Counted from the stretch's first letter, positions 1-8,178 are shown. The stretch: DNA of 64,000 nt from Rhodopirellula islandica (GCF_001027925.1 NZ_LECT01000001.1:1-64000); one strand, 5' to 3'. The notes: a model not told the origin generated them from the sequence alone. A program made the numbers and translations.

Positions 1-469
1 TCCGCCCCGAGCGAAGCATGACGGCCCCATCCGGGGCGATACCCAGACGCCCGCCACCATTTATTTTTCGAACGTCCCAAGGGAGGGTGATCATAAACGC
101 TTGGCAACACGGTACTTCAAAACTGCACGGCCTCCTGCGTGGGCGGGGGTCGCAAGACGTCACGAACAGAGCACTTAGAAACGGCATCATCTCTTGGGAG
201 GGGCGGGCCGCTTCGGGCCGGGAAGGTGACGCGCTGGATCCGATGCTGAGCCCTCGCTTCGCTCGACCCTCCCCAGAGGAGGGTGAGGTCAGTGTCTTGC
301 GAAACGGCACGGCTCTCTCGTCTTTGTGAGTGTGAGATTTCGAGATCCACTTCTGGGCTCTCTCTGCCTTGCTCGGGAGGTGAAAAACACCTCCATTCAA
401 AACCTGATTTGCCCTGCCGCTGACTCGATTCGGCGTGACTCCCAGGCGACGATGGGGCACAATGGGAAC
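1..469. other. Leading intergenic region, no supported gene
   Basis: No convincing coding signal is seen before the first gene; short open frames here lack any recognisable domain and run into repeats. The first 40 bases contain a GC-rich hairpin block (GGCCCCATCCGGGGC) that is also present near 22.42 kb, so at least part of this stretch is dispersed repeat sequence. The promoter of the following Tat-exported protein should lie here, but no clear -35/-10 pair can be named. Confidence 0.5.
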
Positions 470-1549
470 ATGCACACGAAACACAGGGGTGAGACTTTGT
501 TGTCCAACACGATTGATCGACGCCGGTTCTTGCGAGCTGGATTGGCCGGAGGGGCCGCGATTGCCGCCGGAGCGGCCTCGGCACGCCCCGCTCACGCCGC
601 CGGCCGAGCCAAGTGGGAGGAAGCCATCCAGCGTGGCCTGGAGTGGCTCAGCAGCAAGCAATCGTCTCGCGGACAATGGAACACGACGGTCTACCCCACC
701 GCCATGGCGGCTCTGTCGGGCACCGCTCTGATCGGCAGCGGCAGCACCACGACCCAGGGCCCCTACGCTCGGCAAATCGCTCGGGCCTCGGATTTTTTGA
801 TCAGCAAGTCACGCAGCAATGGTCTGATCGGCGACCCGCAAACCGATTCTCGTTACACCTACGGGCACGGTTTTTCAATGCTGTTCCTGTCCCAGGTGCT
901 GGGCGAAGAAGGGCTGCTGGATCGCCGCGAAGAGTTGGTGGACGTGTTGGCCAAAGCGGTCGAGTTCAGCGGCAATGCCCAGACGGAGGCCGGTGGTTGG
1001 GGATATGTCTCGGCCAAAGAAGGCAACGACTTCGACGAAGGCAGCACGACGATCACCCAGGTTCAAGGTTTGCGTGGTTGTCGCAACGCTGGGATTCCCG
1101 TCAGCGGCGAAGTGATCGACAAAGCCAAGGAATACATCTATCGCTGCAAAAATCCGGATGGTGGCATCAGTTACAGCAGCCGGCAAACGGGCAGCAGTCG
1201 GCCGGCGATCACCGCGGCGGCTCTCGCGGCGCTCTACAACGCCGGCGATTACGACGGCGAACATGTGCCGGAGATGTTGAAGTACAGCAAAGAAACGCTG
1301 CATGACATCAACAACGGGGCCCGCGCGTTCGGTCACTGGCACTACACGTATCTGTACTACAGCCAAGTCGTTTATCGGCAAGGCGATGAGTTGTGGTTGC
1401 CGTTCCGTGATCGATTGTACGATCGAATCGCGGCCGAACAAAAACCGGATGGATCGTGGGAAGGCCAGATTCACCCGGTCTACGTGACGGCTTGCAATCT
1501 GATCATGATGCAAATCGATCGCGGATTCCTGCCGATCTATCAACGCTGA
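470..1549 (+). CDS. Tat-exported terpenoid-cyclase-fold (prenyltransferase/squalene oxidase repeat) protein
   Basis: The protein starts with a twin-arginine signal: an n-region with DRRRFLRAG, a hydrophobic Gly/Ala stretch and an AHA-type cleavage site near residue 44. The mature part has repeated alpha/alpha-barrel motifs of the prenyltransferase/squalene-oxidase repeat kind (W-x-SSKQ-SRGQWN, EAGGWGYVS, NPDGGISYSS, KPDGSWEG), which suggests an alpha6/alpha6 toroid. The aspartate-rich DxDD motif of true squalene-hopene cyclases is not seen, so enzymatic cyclase activity should not be assumed. Planctomycetes carry many such exported proteins of unknown role. ATG 470 was chosen because it gives a normal Tat n-region; ATG 452 is possible and longer starts add non-conserved sequence. 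The next gene follows 8 bp after the stop, so the two are probably cotranscribed. Confidence 0.8.
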   Translation: MHTKHRGETLLSNTIDRRRFLRAGLAGGAAIAAGAASARPAHAAGRAKWEEAIQRGLEWLSSKQSSRGQWNTTVYPTAMAALSGTALIGSGSTTTQGPYARQIARASDFLISKSRSNGLIGDPQTDSRYTYGHGFSMLFLSQVLGEEGLLDRREELVDVLAKAVEFSGNAQTEAGGWGYVSAKEGNDFDEGSTTITQVQGLRGCRNAGIPVSGEVIDKAKEYIYRCKNPDGGISYSSRQTGSSRPAITAAALAALYNAGDYDGEHVPEMLKYSKETLHDINNGARAFGHWHYTYLYYSQVVYRQGDELWLPFRDRLYDRIAAEQKPDGSWEGQIHPVYVTACNLIMMQIDRGFLPIYQR

Positions 1550-1557
1550 GGCCGACG

Positions 1558-2364
1558 ATGGATTTGGAATCGTTCAGTCAACGCGTGCTCGGAATCTTGG
1601 AGCGTCACTTCCCCACCGAAGGTTTTCAGTTGGGGGATGAGTTTGGCGTTTTGACATGCGGAGAGCTGCAATTCGGACTGTCGAACTTGTTGGCCCAGTC
1701 TCAGCAGGCCGGGTTCACCGATGAGGAATTGGAGGAAACCGTCCGTGTCACCTTCTCGCGAATGTTGGAGATGGTGCGGACTGCCGACAAGGTGTTGCCC
1801 GAAACATGGGAAGAAGCCAAGCCCCGATTGCGAGTCCAGTTGTGCCGCAGCGACATCGACGCACTCCGCAAAGCGATCACCTTTCCGTTTGCCAGTGACG
1901 TGACCAGCAGCGTGGTCGTCGATTCGCCTCACGGGTACGCCTACATTCGGCCCGAAGACGCGGAACGCTGGGGGCAGTCGGTTGTTGATTTGATCGAGGT
2001 CGCGAAACAGAATTTGCTGGCGGATTCGCTGGCTTGCCCGATGGGCGTTGTCGAAGGGCCCCCTAAATTCATTGCGATCCAGTCCGGCGACGGTTACGAC
2101 GCCGCCAGGGTTCTGTTGCCACAAATTCGCGAACGTTTGATCCAGGAATTGAGCGAGGAATCAGACGATTTGGAGCTGGAACCGGCTGCGATAGTCGGTG
2201 TGCCCAACCGGGATTTCTTGATCGCGTGGTCGGCTCAGTTGCCAGCCGATCTGCAGCAACAATTGGCACAGACCGTGGCGGATGATTCCCAGCGGCAATC
2301 GCACCCGTTGTCGGAGCAAACGTTTCGCATCACCGCCGAATCCATCTGGCCGATTCGCAATTAA
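1558..2364 (+). CDS. DUF1444 (YtpQ-like) family protein
   Basis: A soluble protein of 268 residues with no signal peptide or membrane segment. The second half contains SGDGYDAARVL and VGVPNRDFLIAW, which resemble the conserved blocks of the DUF1444 family (YtpQ of Bacillus), followed by a short helix and a final beta segment as in that family. No catalytic residues are known for the family and none are proposed here. It begins 8 bp after the Tat-exported protein on the same strand, suggesting one transcript. It converges with dnaA; the 76-bp gap contains a short palindromic stretch (CGGATTCGCCAG) found twice more near 18.3-18.5 kb. The family call rests on remembered motif similarity only. 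Confidence 0.7.
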   Translation: MDLESFSQRVLGILERHFPTEGFQLGDEFGVLTCGELQFGLSNLLAQSQQAGFTDEELEETVRVTFSRMLEMVRTADKVLPETWEEAKPRLRVQLCRSDIDALRKAITFPFASDVTSSVVVDSPHGYAYIRPEDAERWGQSVVDLIEVAKQNLLADSLACPMGVVEGPPKFIAIQSGDGYDAARVLLPQIRERLIQELSEESDDLELEPAAIVGVPNRDFLIAWSAQLPADLQQQLAQTVADDSQRQSHPLSEQTFRITAESIWPIRN

Positions 2365-2440
2365 AAACCTGTTGGTCGCCGGATTCGCCAGAATTCGGTT
2401 TCGCGGCGATTTCTGAACTCGGGAGAGTCCTGCAACGCAA

Positions 2441-3694
2441 TCAGTTGGAAAGCTTTTCCATGATCTGGTCGGCCGAGCGTCGGAGCAGGACGTCGTCGTC
2501 GAGCGAGCCGTCGATCTTGCGAATCGCGTGCAAAACGGTCGAGTGATCCCGACCGCCGAAGGCATCGCCGATCTGAGTCAGGCTGTCCTCGGTCATCCGG
2601 CGTGCCAGCCACATTGCCAGCGAACGGGCTCGGACGATGTTTTGGCGTCGGGAACCGCTTCGCATGTCAGCCGATTTAACACCCAGCTGACGGGCCACGG
2701 CGGTGGTGATCGCTTTGATGGAAATGGACTGGGTGCCGCCGGCGGCTTCAATCGCCGACTGGACCGCTTCGGCGCAGATTGGTTGCTCATGCATCCGGCA
2801 CCACAGTGCGATTTGCTTGATCGCGGATTCAAACGCTCGCACAGTCGATTCCGCTGGCAAGCCCGCGTCCAGCAGCGACAACGCCTCGGATTCGATCTCG
2901 GGCAGATGAGCCAGCATCAATTCCCGCAGGATGGTCCGCCGCGTGTCGCCGGCGGGTGGATGCAGCGTCACCGTCAATCCGGGCAGCGTGCGGCTGACCA
3001 AGGCGGGCCGCAGCCCGCGAACTTCCGATGGCAACCTTCGGCAGGTGACAATCGTCAGGCGGCCTTCCGCGTCGCGAGCTTCCAAGCGTTGGGCCAGTTC
3101 TTCTTGCGCTGGTGCCTTGTCCGCGATCAGGTGCAAATCATCCAGCACCAGGATCGGAACCGTGTCCAGTTTTTCGCGAAAACGTGGCATGTCCTTGGAA
3201 TCGATCGAAGAGGCAAATTCGCGGGCGAAGTCGATCGCGGGTTGGTACAGAACGCGGCTGGAAAGGACTCGCGAGGTCACGCCAGTCGGTCCTCCTTGGG
3301 CGGTGTCTTTGTCCAACTCCATCGCTTCCCAAACGTTGCTGATGCTCATCCGTTTGGACAAGTGCAGCGCCAGTGCGGTTTTGCCGGTGCCGGGTTGGCC
3401 GACCAGCAGCATGGGGCGGGAGATTTCGAGCAGCGTCTCGATCGGGTTTTCACAAACGTAGCCCGCCAACCGATTTTCATCGCCGCAATAAAACAGCGGG
3501 ATGATCGGACGGACGATTTCACTGTCGCGACGGCGTCGACGAAGCGACGGGCGTTCCAGCGCGAAGGAATTGACGTTGGGAGGCGAAGCGACCACGGCGA
3601 ACAGCTGTGAACGGGTGAAGCACGAAAGTTCGTGCCGCGTGACGGGAAAATCGCGACGGGCAAAACAGGCGTGGGGATGGTCAAACGGAACCAA
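2441..3694 (-). CDS. dnaA: Chromosomal replication initiator DnaA (divergent, short N-terminus)
   Basis: An AAA+ ATPase with a C-terminal DnaA DNA-binding domain. Visible motifs are Walker A GQPGTGKT (about residues 98-105), Walker B LVLDDLHLI, a sensor-like VTCRRLP, and near the C-terminus the DnaA signature GGRDHSTVLHAIRKI, which contacts DnaA boxes. At about 417 residues it is shorter than typical DnaA: the segment before the ATPase is an arginine-rich stretch (LRRRRRD) and I see no clear domain I for DnaB/DiaA contact. The start is uncertain: the longest frame opens with TTG at 3694 and there is no in-frame ATG before the ATPase core. A perfect DnaA box lies about 90 bp upstream, inside the neighbouring cysteine desulfurase gene, which would fit autoregulation. 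Hda-like or DnaA-paralogue function is possible but the intact signature favours DnaA. Confidence 0.85.
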   Translation of the reverse strand: MVPFDHPHACFARRDFPVTRHELSCFTRSQLFAVVASPPNVNSFALERPSLRRRRRDSEIVRPIIPLFYCGDENRLAGYVCENPIETLLEISRPMLLVGQPGTGKTALALHLSKRMSISNVWEAMELDKDTAQGGPTGVTSRVLSSRVLYQPAIDFAREFASSIDSKDMPRFREKLDTVPILVLDDLHLIADKAPAQEELAQRLEARDAEGRLTIVTCRRLPSEVRGLRPALVSRTLPGLTVTLHPPAGDTRRTILRELMLAHLPEIESEALSLLDAGLPAESTVRAFESAIKQIALWCRMHEQPICAEAVQSAIEAAGGTQSISIKAITTAVARQLGVKSADMRSGSRRQNIVRARSLAMWLARRMTEDSLTQIGDAFGGRDHSTVLHAIRKIDGSLDDDVLLRRSADQIMEKLSN

Positions 3695-3761
3695 TCAGGC
3701 GCAATTCGTCTGGTCGGAACCTCTGACTCAGTTCCACTCTAAATGGAACAACCGCTCACCG

Positions 3762-4958
3762 CTATCCATTTTCCACCGAGTTATCCACAGTTGGAAAACC
3801 TTCTGCCTTCGAAAATTGTCGCGAAATCAGCTCGATCGCTCGGTCAATTTCGGCCTTGGTGGAAAACCGCGAAAGGCTAAAGCGGAGAGCGGAATCCACC
3901 AACGACTTGGAAGCGCCCATCGCCTGCAGCACGTGGCTGGGGGGACTGCTGCCGCTGCTGCACGCCGATCCACTGCTGCACGCCACCCCGGCCATGTCCA
4001 ACGACATCAGCAGGCTCTGGCGGTCGGCCCCGGGCAGCGACAGGCAGGTGGTCGATGGCAGGCGTGGGGCCTGGCGTCCATGAATGACGCAGCTGGGGTG
4101 ACGGCGAAGCAGTTCGGATTCCAGGTGGTCTCGCAGGGCCGCCATGGCCTCCGCGGCGGTGGGTTGTTGCTCACAGGCGATTCGGATGGCCTCGGCGGCA
4201 GCGATGACCAGAGCGACCGGCTCGGTGCCAGGACGCGCGCCCAGTTGTTGCTCTCCGCCACGCAGGGCCGCCCGGATTTCCACGCCGGCGTCCAGCCACA
4301 AAAAGCCGACTCCCGTGGGGCCATGCAATTTGTGAGGGGTGATCGTGGCGGCCGAGACGCCCCATTTCGTCAGATCGACCGGGACTTTGCCCACCGACTG
4401 GGTCGCATCAACGTGCAGAGGAGCCCCAAATTCACGGCAGATCTTCGCGGCGTCTTCGATCGGTTGGACGACGCCGGTTTCGTTGTTGGCGGACATGATG
4501 GAAACGACCGAGACCGCTTCCGAGGCATCGCCCGACTGAGTCAGTCGCCCCAATGTGTCTCGCAGCGATTCCAACAGGATCACGCCATTCGCGTCGACGT
4601 TGACCCAGTTCACTTTGCGACCGGATGATTCTTCGGCGGCCGCGGCCGCCAGGACGCTGGGGTGCTCAATCCGACTGAGCACGATCGCGCCGTCGGGTTC
4701 CCCGATGCCAGAAATGGCCAGGTTGTTCGATTCGGTGCCACCGCTGGTGATCAGCAAACGAGGTGCATGCACCCGCGTCAGGTCGCTTCCCATGCAACGG
4801 CCGATCAAATCCGTGGCGGCTTCCAAGCGGGAACGAGTCTGTTGGCCCAGCCGGTGTTGGCTGGACGCGTTGGCCGGCGTTTGTGAGAAAGCCTCTGCCA
4901 AAACACGAGCGACCGCGGGATCGATGGCGGTCGTCGCGTTGTTGTCGAGATAGATCAT
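3762..4958 (-). CDS. nifS: Cysteine desulfurase, NifS/IscS family
   Basis: A class V PLP-dependent aminotransferase of 398 residues that would release sulfur from cysteine for Fe-S clusters or thiolation. It begins with the family's MIYLDNNATT, continues with LLITSGGTESNNLAI (PLP phosphate binding), IEHPSVL, SANNETGVVQPI and HVDATQSVG. The Schiff-base lysine is in TPHKLHGPTGVG, and the mobile catalytic cysteine loop is CSSGSACSSGSSPPSHVL. All key residues are present, so the enzyme is probably active. The start codon overlaps the stop of the upstream membrane protein by four bases (ATGA), indicating translational coupling. No iscU or iscR is adjacent. The 3' end carries a DnaA box. NifS and IscS cannot be separated from sequence alone, so the symbol denotes the family. 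Confidence 0.93.
   Translation of the reverse strand: MIYLDNNATTAIDPAVARVLAEAFSQTPANASSQHRLGQQTRSRLEAATDLIGRCMGSDLTRVHAPRLLITSGGTESNNLAISGIGEPDGAIVLSRIEHPSVLAAAAAEESSGRKVNWVNVDANGVILLESLRDTLGRLTQSGDASEAVSVVSIMSANNETGVVQPIEDAAKICREFGAPLHVDATQSVGKVPVDLTKWGVSAATITPHKLHGPTGVGFLWLDAGVEIRAALRGGEQQLGARPGTEPVALVIAAAEAIRIACEQQPTAAEAMAALRDHLESELLRRHPSCVIHGRQAPRLPSTTCLSLPGADRQSLLMSLDMAGVACSSGSACSSGSSPPSHVLQAMGASKSLVDSALRFSLSRFSTKAEIDRAIELISRQFSKAEGFPTVDNSVENG
3781..3789 (+). promoter_or_regulatory. Perfect-consensus DnaA box upstream of dnaA
   Basis: TTATCCACA matches the Escherichia coli DnaA box consensus at all nine positions. It lies within the last codons of the cysteine desulfurase gene (encoding V-D-N) and about 90 bp upstream of the dnaA start, where an autoregulatory site could act. 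Only this one perfect box was seen nearby, so it does not by itself indicate an origin. Confidence 0.55.
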
Positions 4959-5728
4959 GTGTTTTCAGCTGGATCGACCGTTTGCCGGTCTTTCTTCAGG
5001 GATTGCAGTTCCATGTTGTCGGGCGATTCCTCGAGGGCCTCGGCCAACAGAGCGTCGGCCAGTTCATCACGTTGGGCGTCGCGCATGTCGCGTATCAGGC
5101 TGACGTATTCCTCGGCCAAGTAATCCGCGACGGTGCCTTTCAGGGTCGCCACGTCCTCGACATCACGCGTCAATTCCATCAATCGCGGGATCAGAATGTA
5201 GAGTTCGCGATCGGCCAGTTTGGCGATGGTGGGCCAGAGCTGTTGGGCCTGCTTCGGGTTCTTCTTGCTCCATTGCTTCCAAACCGAGATTCCCTCGTCC
5301 ATCAGTCGAAGATGATCCAGCAGCAGCGCGGGATCATGTGGTTCGGCGTCCTGGAGACCGTGTCGGATTTCCACCAGATCCCAGCGGTCTGGGATTTGAT
5401 TCGGCATCGTCAGGATTTTCGATTGGGTCAGGTAGCGAGCGGTCTCGGGCGTGGTGCTGACACGGCGGATGGGCGTGATTTGCCAGTGAACCAGCGGGAT
5501 TTCGTAGAACGAAAATCGACGGGTCTGAAAATGATTGGGGGCGAACTCGGTTCCTTCCACGTAACCAAATGTCCGAATCATGACAAACAGCAAGCCGCCG
5601 ATGATCAGCGACGACACGGTGATCAGCAGGAATCGATAGCCGGTCGCGACCCGTTTTCGAGTTCGCGATGGCGTGGCGGTTTGGGCGGCGGTGGAGCCAG
5701 AGGACGGCGAGGCGGAGGTCGCTGACAT
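4955..5728 (-). CDS. Single-pass membrane protein of unknown function
   Basis: The N-terminus is Ser/Thr/Ala-rich and cytoplasmic-looking (ending in RTRKRV), followed by one membrane helix (about residues 32-55, YRFLLITVSSLIIGGLLFVMI) and a soluble part of about 200 residues. That part is rich in charged helices and ends in DNMELQSLKKDRQ, possibly a helical-repeat fold. No enzymatic motif is seen. ATG 5728 was preferred to an upstream TTG at 5758. The stop overlaps the start of the cysteine desulfurase by four bases, so the two are translationally coupled, which may be a useful hint but does not define a role. It is divergent from scpB across about 100 bp that must hold both promoters. Confidence 0.7.
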   Translation of the reverse strand: MSATSASPSSGSTAAQTATPSRTRKRVATGYRFLLITVSSLIIGGLLFVMIRTFGYVEGTEFAPNHFQTRRFSFYEIPLVHWQITPIRRVSTTPETARYLTQSKILTMPNQIPDRWDLVEIRHGLQDAEPHDPALLLDHLRLMDEGISVWKQWSKKNPKQAQQLWPTIAKLADRELYILIPRLMELTRDVEDVATLKGTVADYLAEEYVSLIRDMRDAQRDELADALLAEALEESPDNMELQSLKKDRQTVDPAENT

Positions 5729-5826
5729 CAATGAAATATCCCGGCAGACGTCAAACAAACGGTTTGGTAGGTTCGCGACTCGTCATTGTTTGTCCCGAAG
5801 CCCCTTATTTTCCAAGCGTAGCAAAG

Positions 5827-7302
5827 ATGAATGGGTACGCCACACCTTGGGCCGGCCGTCGAGCCTGGGCCAACGCGATGCGGCAGGCCCCCGTGGCGGC
5901 GTCATGGAGCAGCCCCACGCAAGGACAACTGACGCCCGAACAACGCGCGGCACTCGCCCAGAAACGCTCCCTGGTGGTGTCTGCGGACGCTGCAGGGAGA
6001 TTCGTCGAGACGGGGTCGCTGGCAACGGATTCCCCCGCAGTGTCTGCCGGAGCGGCGGTTGCGGGAGAAAAAGAAGATGCTCAGAGCAGTGGCTCGGACG
6101 CGGCCGGGGGCGACCCGGAAGATCGTCTTGCCGCCCGAGCACGGATTGAGGCTGTGCTGCTGATCGCCAAATCGCCGCTGAACTACCGTCGTTTGGCCGC
6201 TTTGGCCGATGTGGAGGACGCCACCTCCGCTCGGACGCTGGTGGGGGAACTCAACGAACTTTACGAACGTTTGGGACGCGGGGTCCGGATTGAACAGGTT
6301 GCTGGCGGCCAGCGAATGATGACAAGGGCGGTCGTGGCACCTTGGCTGCGCCGACTTGGGTTTTTGGCTCCAGCGGTCCGGTTGAGTTGGCCGATGATGG
6401 AAACGCTCGCCGTGGTGGCCTACCGCCAAGACGTCACGCGGGCGGATGTTGAAGCCGTGCGTGGTGTCGCGTGCGGAGAAATTCTGCGACAGTTGATGCA
6501 ACTGGATTTGGTCCGGATCAGCGGTCGCAGTGAAGAGCTCGGGCGTCCCTACCTTTACGGGACCACCAAACGTTTTTTAAAAATCTGCGGATTGGCATCA
6601 ATAAAGTCGCTGCCGCCGATTGACTGGCACGCATCCTGCGATGATGTTTCTCAATCTGCCGACGGCGAGGTTGAAAACGTTGCCGACGAAGAGACTGCTG
6701 AAGAACTGAAATCGAGAGATCCCTCTCAACCTGAATCCCATCCTCGCCGTGAATCTTCGGACTCTGAACTGTCGGATACGAATCCTTCAGAACCCGAGCA
6801 TTTACACCCCACCAAGGAGTCTGACGTGAGTGTCGCCGCGATCGAAACTCTCGCCACCGAATTCACCGTTTCCCTCGATGCCGACCCATCCGGCGCGGTG
6901 GCCGTTTTGGATGCGCCTGCGTCCAATCCGGAGGCTGCGTTGTCGAATGATTCGTCGGCCGTGATCGAAGACGAAGAAGACGATCTGTATGAAAACGGAT
7001 TTGATCTCGACGACGACGAGGAAGACGACGACCTCGACGACGATGACTGGGATGATGAAGACGACGACAGCGACGACGATGATGATGACGATGAGGAAGA
7101 TGACGACGAAGGGGATGACGACGAGGACGAGGATGATGACTCGGGTGACCTCGACGACGACGATGATGACGACGACGACGAAGATGACCTCGACGGCACC
7201 GACGACTGGGAAGAAGTCGACGACGATGAAGCCGACGAAGATTGGGATGATGAGGACGAAGAAGACAGCCTGGACGAAGAGGAAGAAGAGTGGGAAGACT
7301 GA
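5827..7302 (+). CDS. scpB: Segregation and condensation protein ScpB with a long Asp/Glu tail
   Basis: The central part is a ScpB core: IEAVLLIAKSPLNYRRLA, a GVRIEQVAGGQRMMTR strand, LSWPMMETLAVVAYRQDVTRADVEAVRGVACGEILRQL, and ISGRSEELGRPYLYGTTKRFLKICGLASIKSLPP. These are the two winged-helix units by which ScpB binds the kleisin ScpA in the SMC condensin complex. Two extras are unusual. There is a low-complexity N-terminal extension of about 100 residues, and a C-terminal extension of about 190 residues whose last 110 (from about nt 6967) are almost entirely Asp and Glu with a few Trp. The bacterial family is normally about 180-280 residues. ATG 5827 was chosen to avoid overlap with the divergent gene; an upstream start at 5668 would overlap it. 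No scpA is seen in the window. Confidence 0.88.
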   Translation: MNGYATPWAGRRAWANAMRQAPVAASWSSPTQGQLTPEQRAALAQKRSLVVSADAAGRFVETGSLATDSPAVSAGAAVAGEKEDAQSSGSDAAGGDPEDRLAARARIEAVLLIAKSPLNYRRLAALADVEDATSARTLVGELNELYERLGRGVRIEQVAGGQRMMTRAVVAPWLRRLGFLAPAVRLSWPMMETLAVVAYRQDVTRADVEAVRGVACGEILRQLMQLDLVRISGRSEELGRPYLYGTTKRFLKICGLASIKSLPPIDWHASCDDVSQSADGEVENVADEETAEELKSRDPSQPESHPRRESSDSELSDTNPSEPEHLHPTKESDVSVAAIETLATEFTVSLDADPSGAVAVLDAPASNPEAALSNDSSAVIEDEEDDLYENGFDLDDDEEDDDLDDDDWDDEDDDSDDDDDDDEEDDDEGDDDEDEDDDSGDLDDDDDDDDDEDDLDGTDDWEEVDDDEADEDWDDEDEEDSLDEEEEEWED

Positions 7303-7542
7303 TCGTCTGCTTTCCAGCTTTCCCATCCCTCAGGCAATTCAACCCGTCACCGTTTGATCTCGAATGGGACGGTCTGGCCGCGAGTGAGTGGCGAACCATC
7401 GTGTTCCAGTGACCCACTCTCTGTCGCGAGTTGCCTTTCACGGCCCCAGTTCACCCAGGGGCTCCCTGTCCGGTCCCCTCTCTGGCACCGATTCAGACGT
7501 TGCCAGCCCCCTGGGCCGTGTTGCCTGTCAGGACGATGCTGC

Positions 7543-7670
7543 TAAGCAGGTCGGCAGGAATGATCGGGCATCATCATGTGAGCCGTTTGGGCGTTAGCCC
7601 CGGTTGGACGTGGAAACAACCACGCTTGCCACGATATTTCAAATGCCGAAAGACTCCTGCCGGCCTGCTT
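7543..7670 (+). repeat. MITE-like element, type A, copy 1
   Basis: About 128 bp bounded by inverted ends: left TAAGCAGGTCGGCAGGA (7543-7559), right TCCTGCCGGCCTGCTT (7655-7670), 15 of 16 bases complementary. The interior carries the family core GTGAGCCGTTTGGGCGTTAG at 7578. A second copy in opposite orientation is at 18301-18429, with the same interior including AAATGCCGAAAGACTCCTGC. No open frame or transposase is inside, so mobility would depend on an enzyme encoded elsewhere. Confidence 0.75.
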
Positions 7671-7750
7671 CGCGGAGGCCATTGCTGTTAGCTGAGCCCG
7701 TCCGCTCTCTTTGGCCTCGGGACATCGATTTGATTGATGAGGCTGTTCTC

Positions 7751-7859
7751 GTTCCCAGGCTCTGCCTGGGAACGCAATGCACTGCAGGCTCCGCCTGCTG
7801 AGACAGAATCGGGAGGCAGAGCCTCCAAGACAGTGTGTTCCCAGGCAGAGCCTGGGAAC
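7751..7859. repeat. Nested palindromic hairpin cluster
   Basis: Two 23-bp near-palindromes, at 7751-7773 and 7837-7859 (GTTCCCAGGC...CTGGGAAC), are exact reverse complements of each other. They enclose two further hairpins, GCAGGCTCCGCCTGC (7784-7798) and GGAGGCAGAGCCTCC (7812-7826). The whole can fold as one long cruciform or as four separate hairpins. It has no coding content and looks like a dispersed palindromic repeat, not a terminator, because no T-run follows. Confidence 0.7.
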
Positions 7860-8065
7860 AAGGAAAAAACGTCAGCAATTCATTCGATGTTCTGTGGCCA
7901 ACCAAATCGTGCGATAGATCGTTGTGTCAAAGGATGGCAACCCGACGCATCGGGTTGCCCGGCACGGGCTCCCTCCCGTCGCGGCCTGCGGGCGGGCATT
8001 CAACCGGACTCGGCCTCCGTTTCGGTTGCAACGATTGCAGTGGTTTTGACTCCCTCAGCGGGTGC

Positions 8066-8178
8066 GCACGTGTCTTCGTGTATGTGAGCCGTTTGGGCGT
8101 TAGCCCCGGTTCCCACGTACAACCGGGGCCAACGCCCAAACGGCTCACAGGATGAAACCCCGTCACTCCTGCCTGCGT
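8066..8178 (+). repeat. Dispersed palindromic repeat, type B, copy 1
   Basis: Arms of 28 bases at 8084-8111 and 8121-8148 pair at 27 of 28 positions around a 9-base loop; the left arm begins GTGAGCCGTTTGGGCGTTAG. Flanks resemble those of the copy at 57665-57787 (GTGTCTTCG before, GGATGAAACCC after). The left TAAGCAGG end is degraded here. Confidence 0.75.

Noticed and set aside
470-1549. Squalene-hopene cyclase
   Set aside because: The repeats are present but the DxDD catalytic motif and full length (about 650 residues) are not.
3700-3790. Replication origin at dnaA
   Set aside because: Only one perfect DnaA box was found, no AT-rich unwinding element is visible, and the usual dnaN/recF/gyrB neighbours are absent.
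6726-7337. Poly-Ser, poly-Val and Arg/His-rich open frames antisense to the scpB tail
   Set aside because: They are complements of the GAC/GAT/GAA runs that encode the acidic tail and have no independent support.
7734-8155. Open frames in the 7.7-8.2 kb intergenic region
   Set aside because: Their products are translations of palindromic repeats and the same strings occur elsewhere in non-coding copies.
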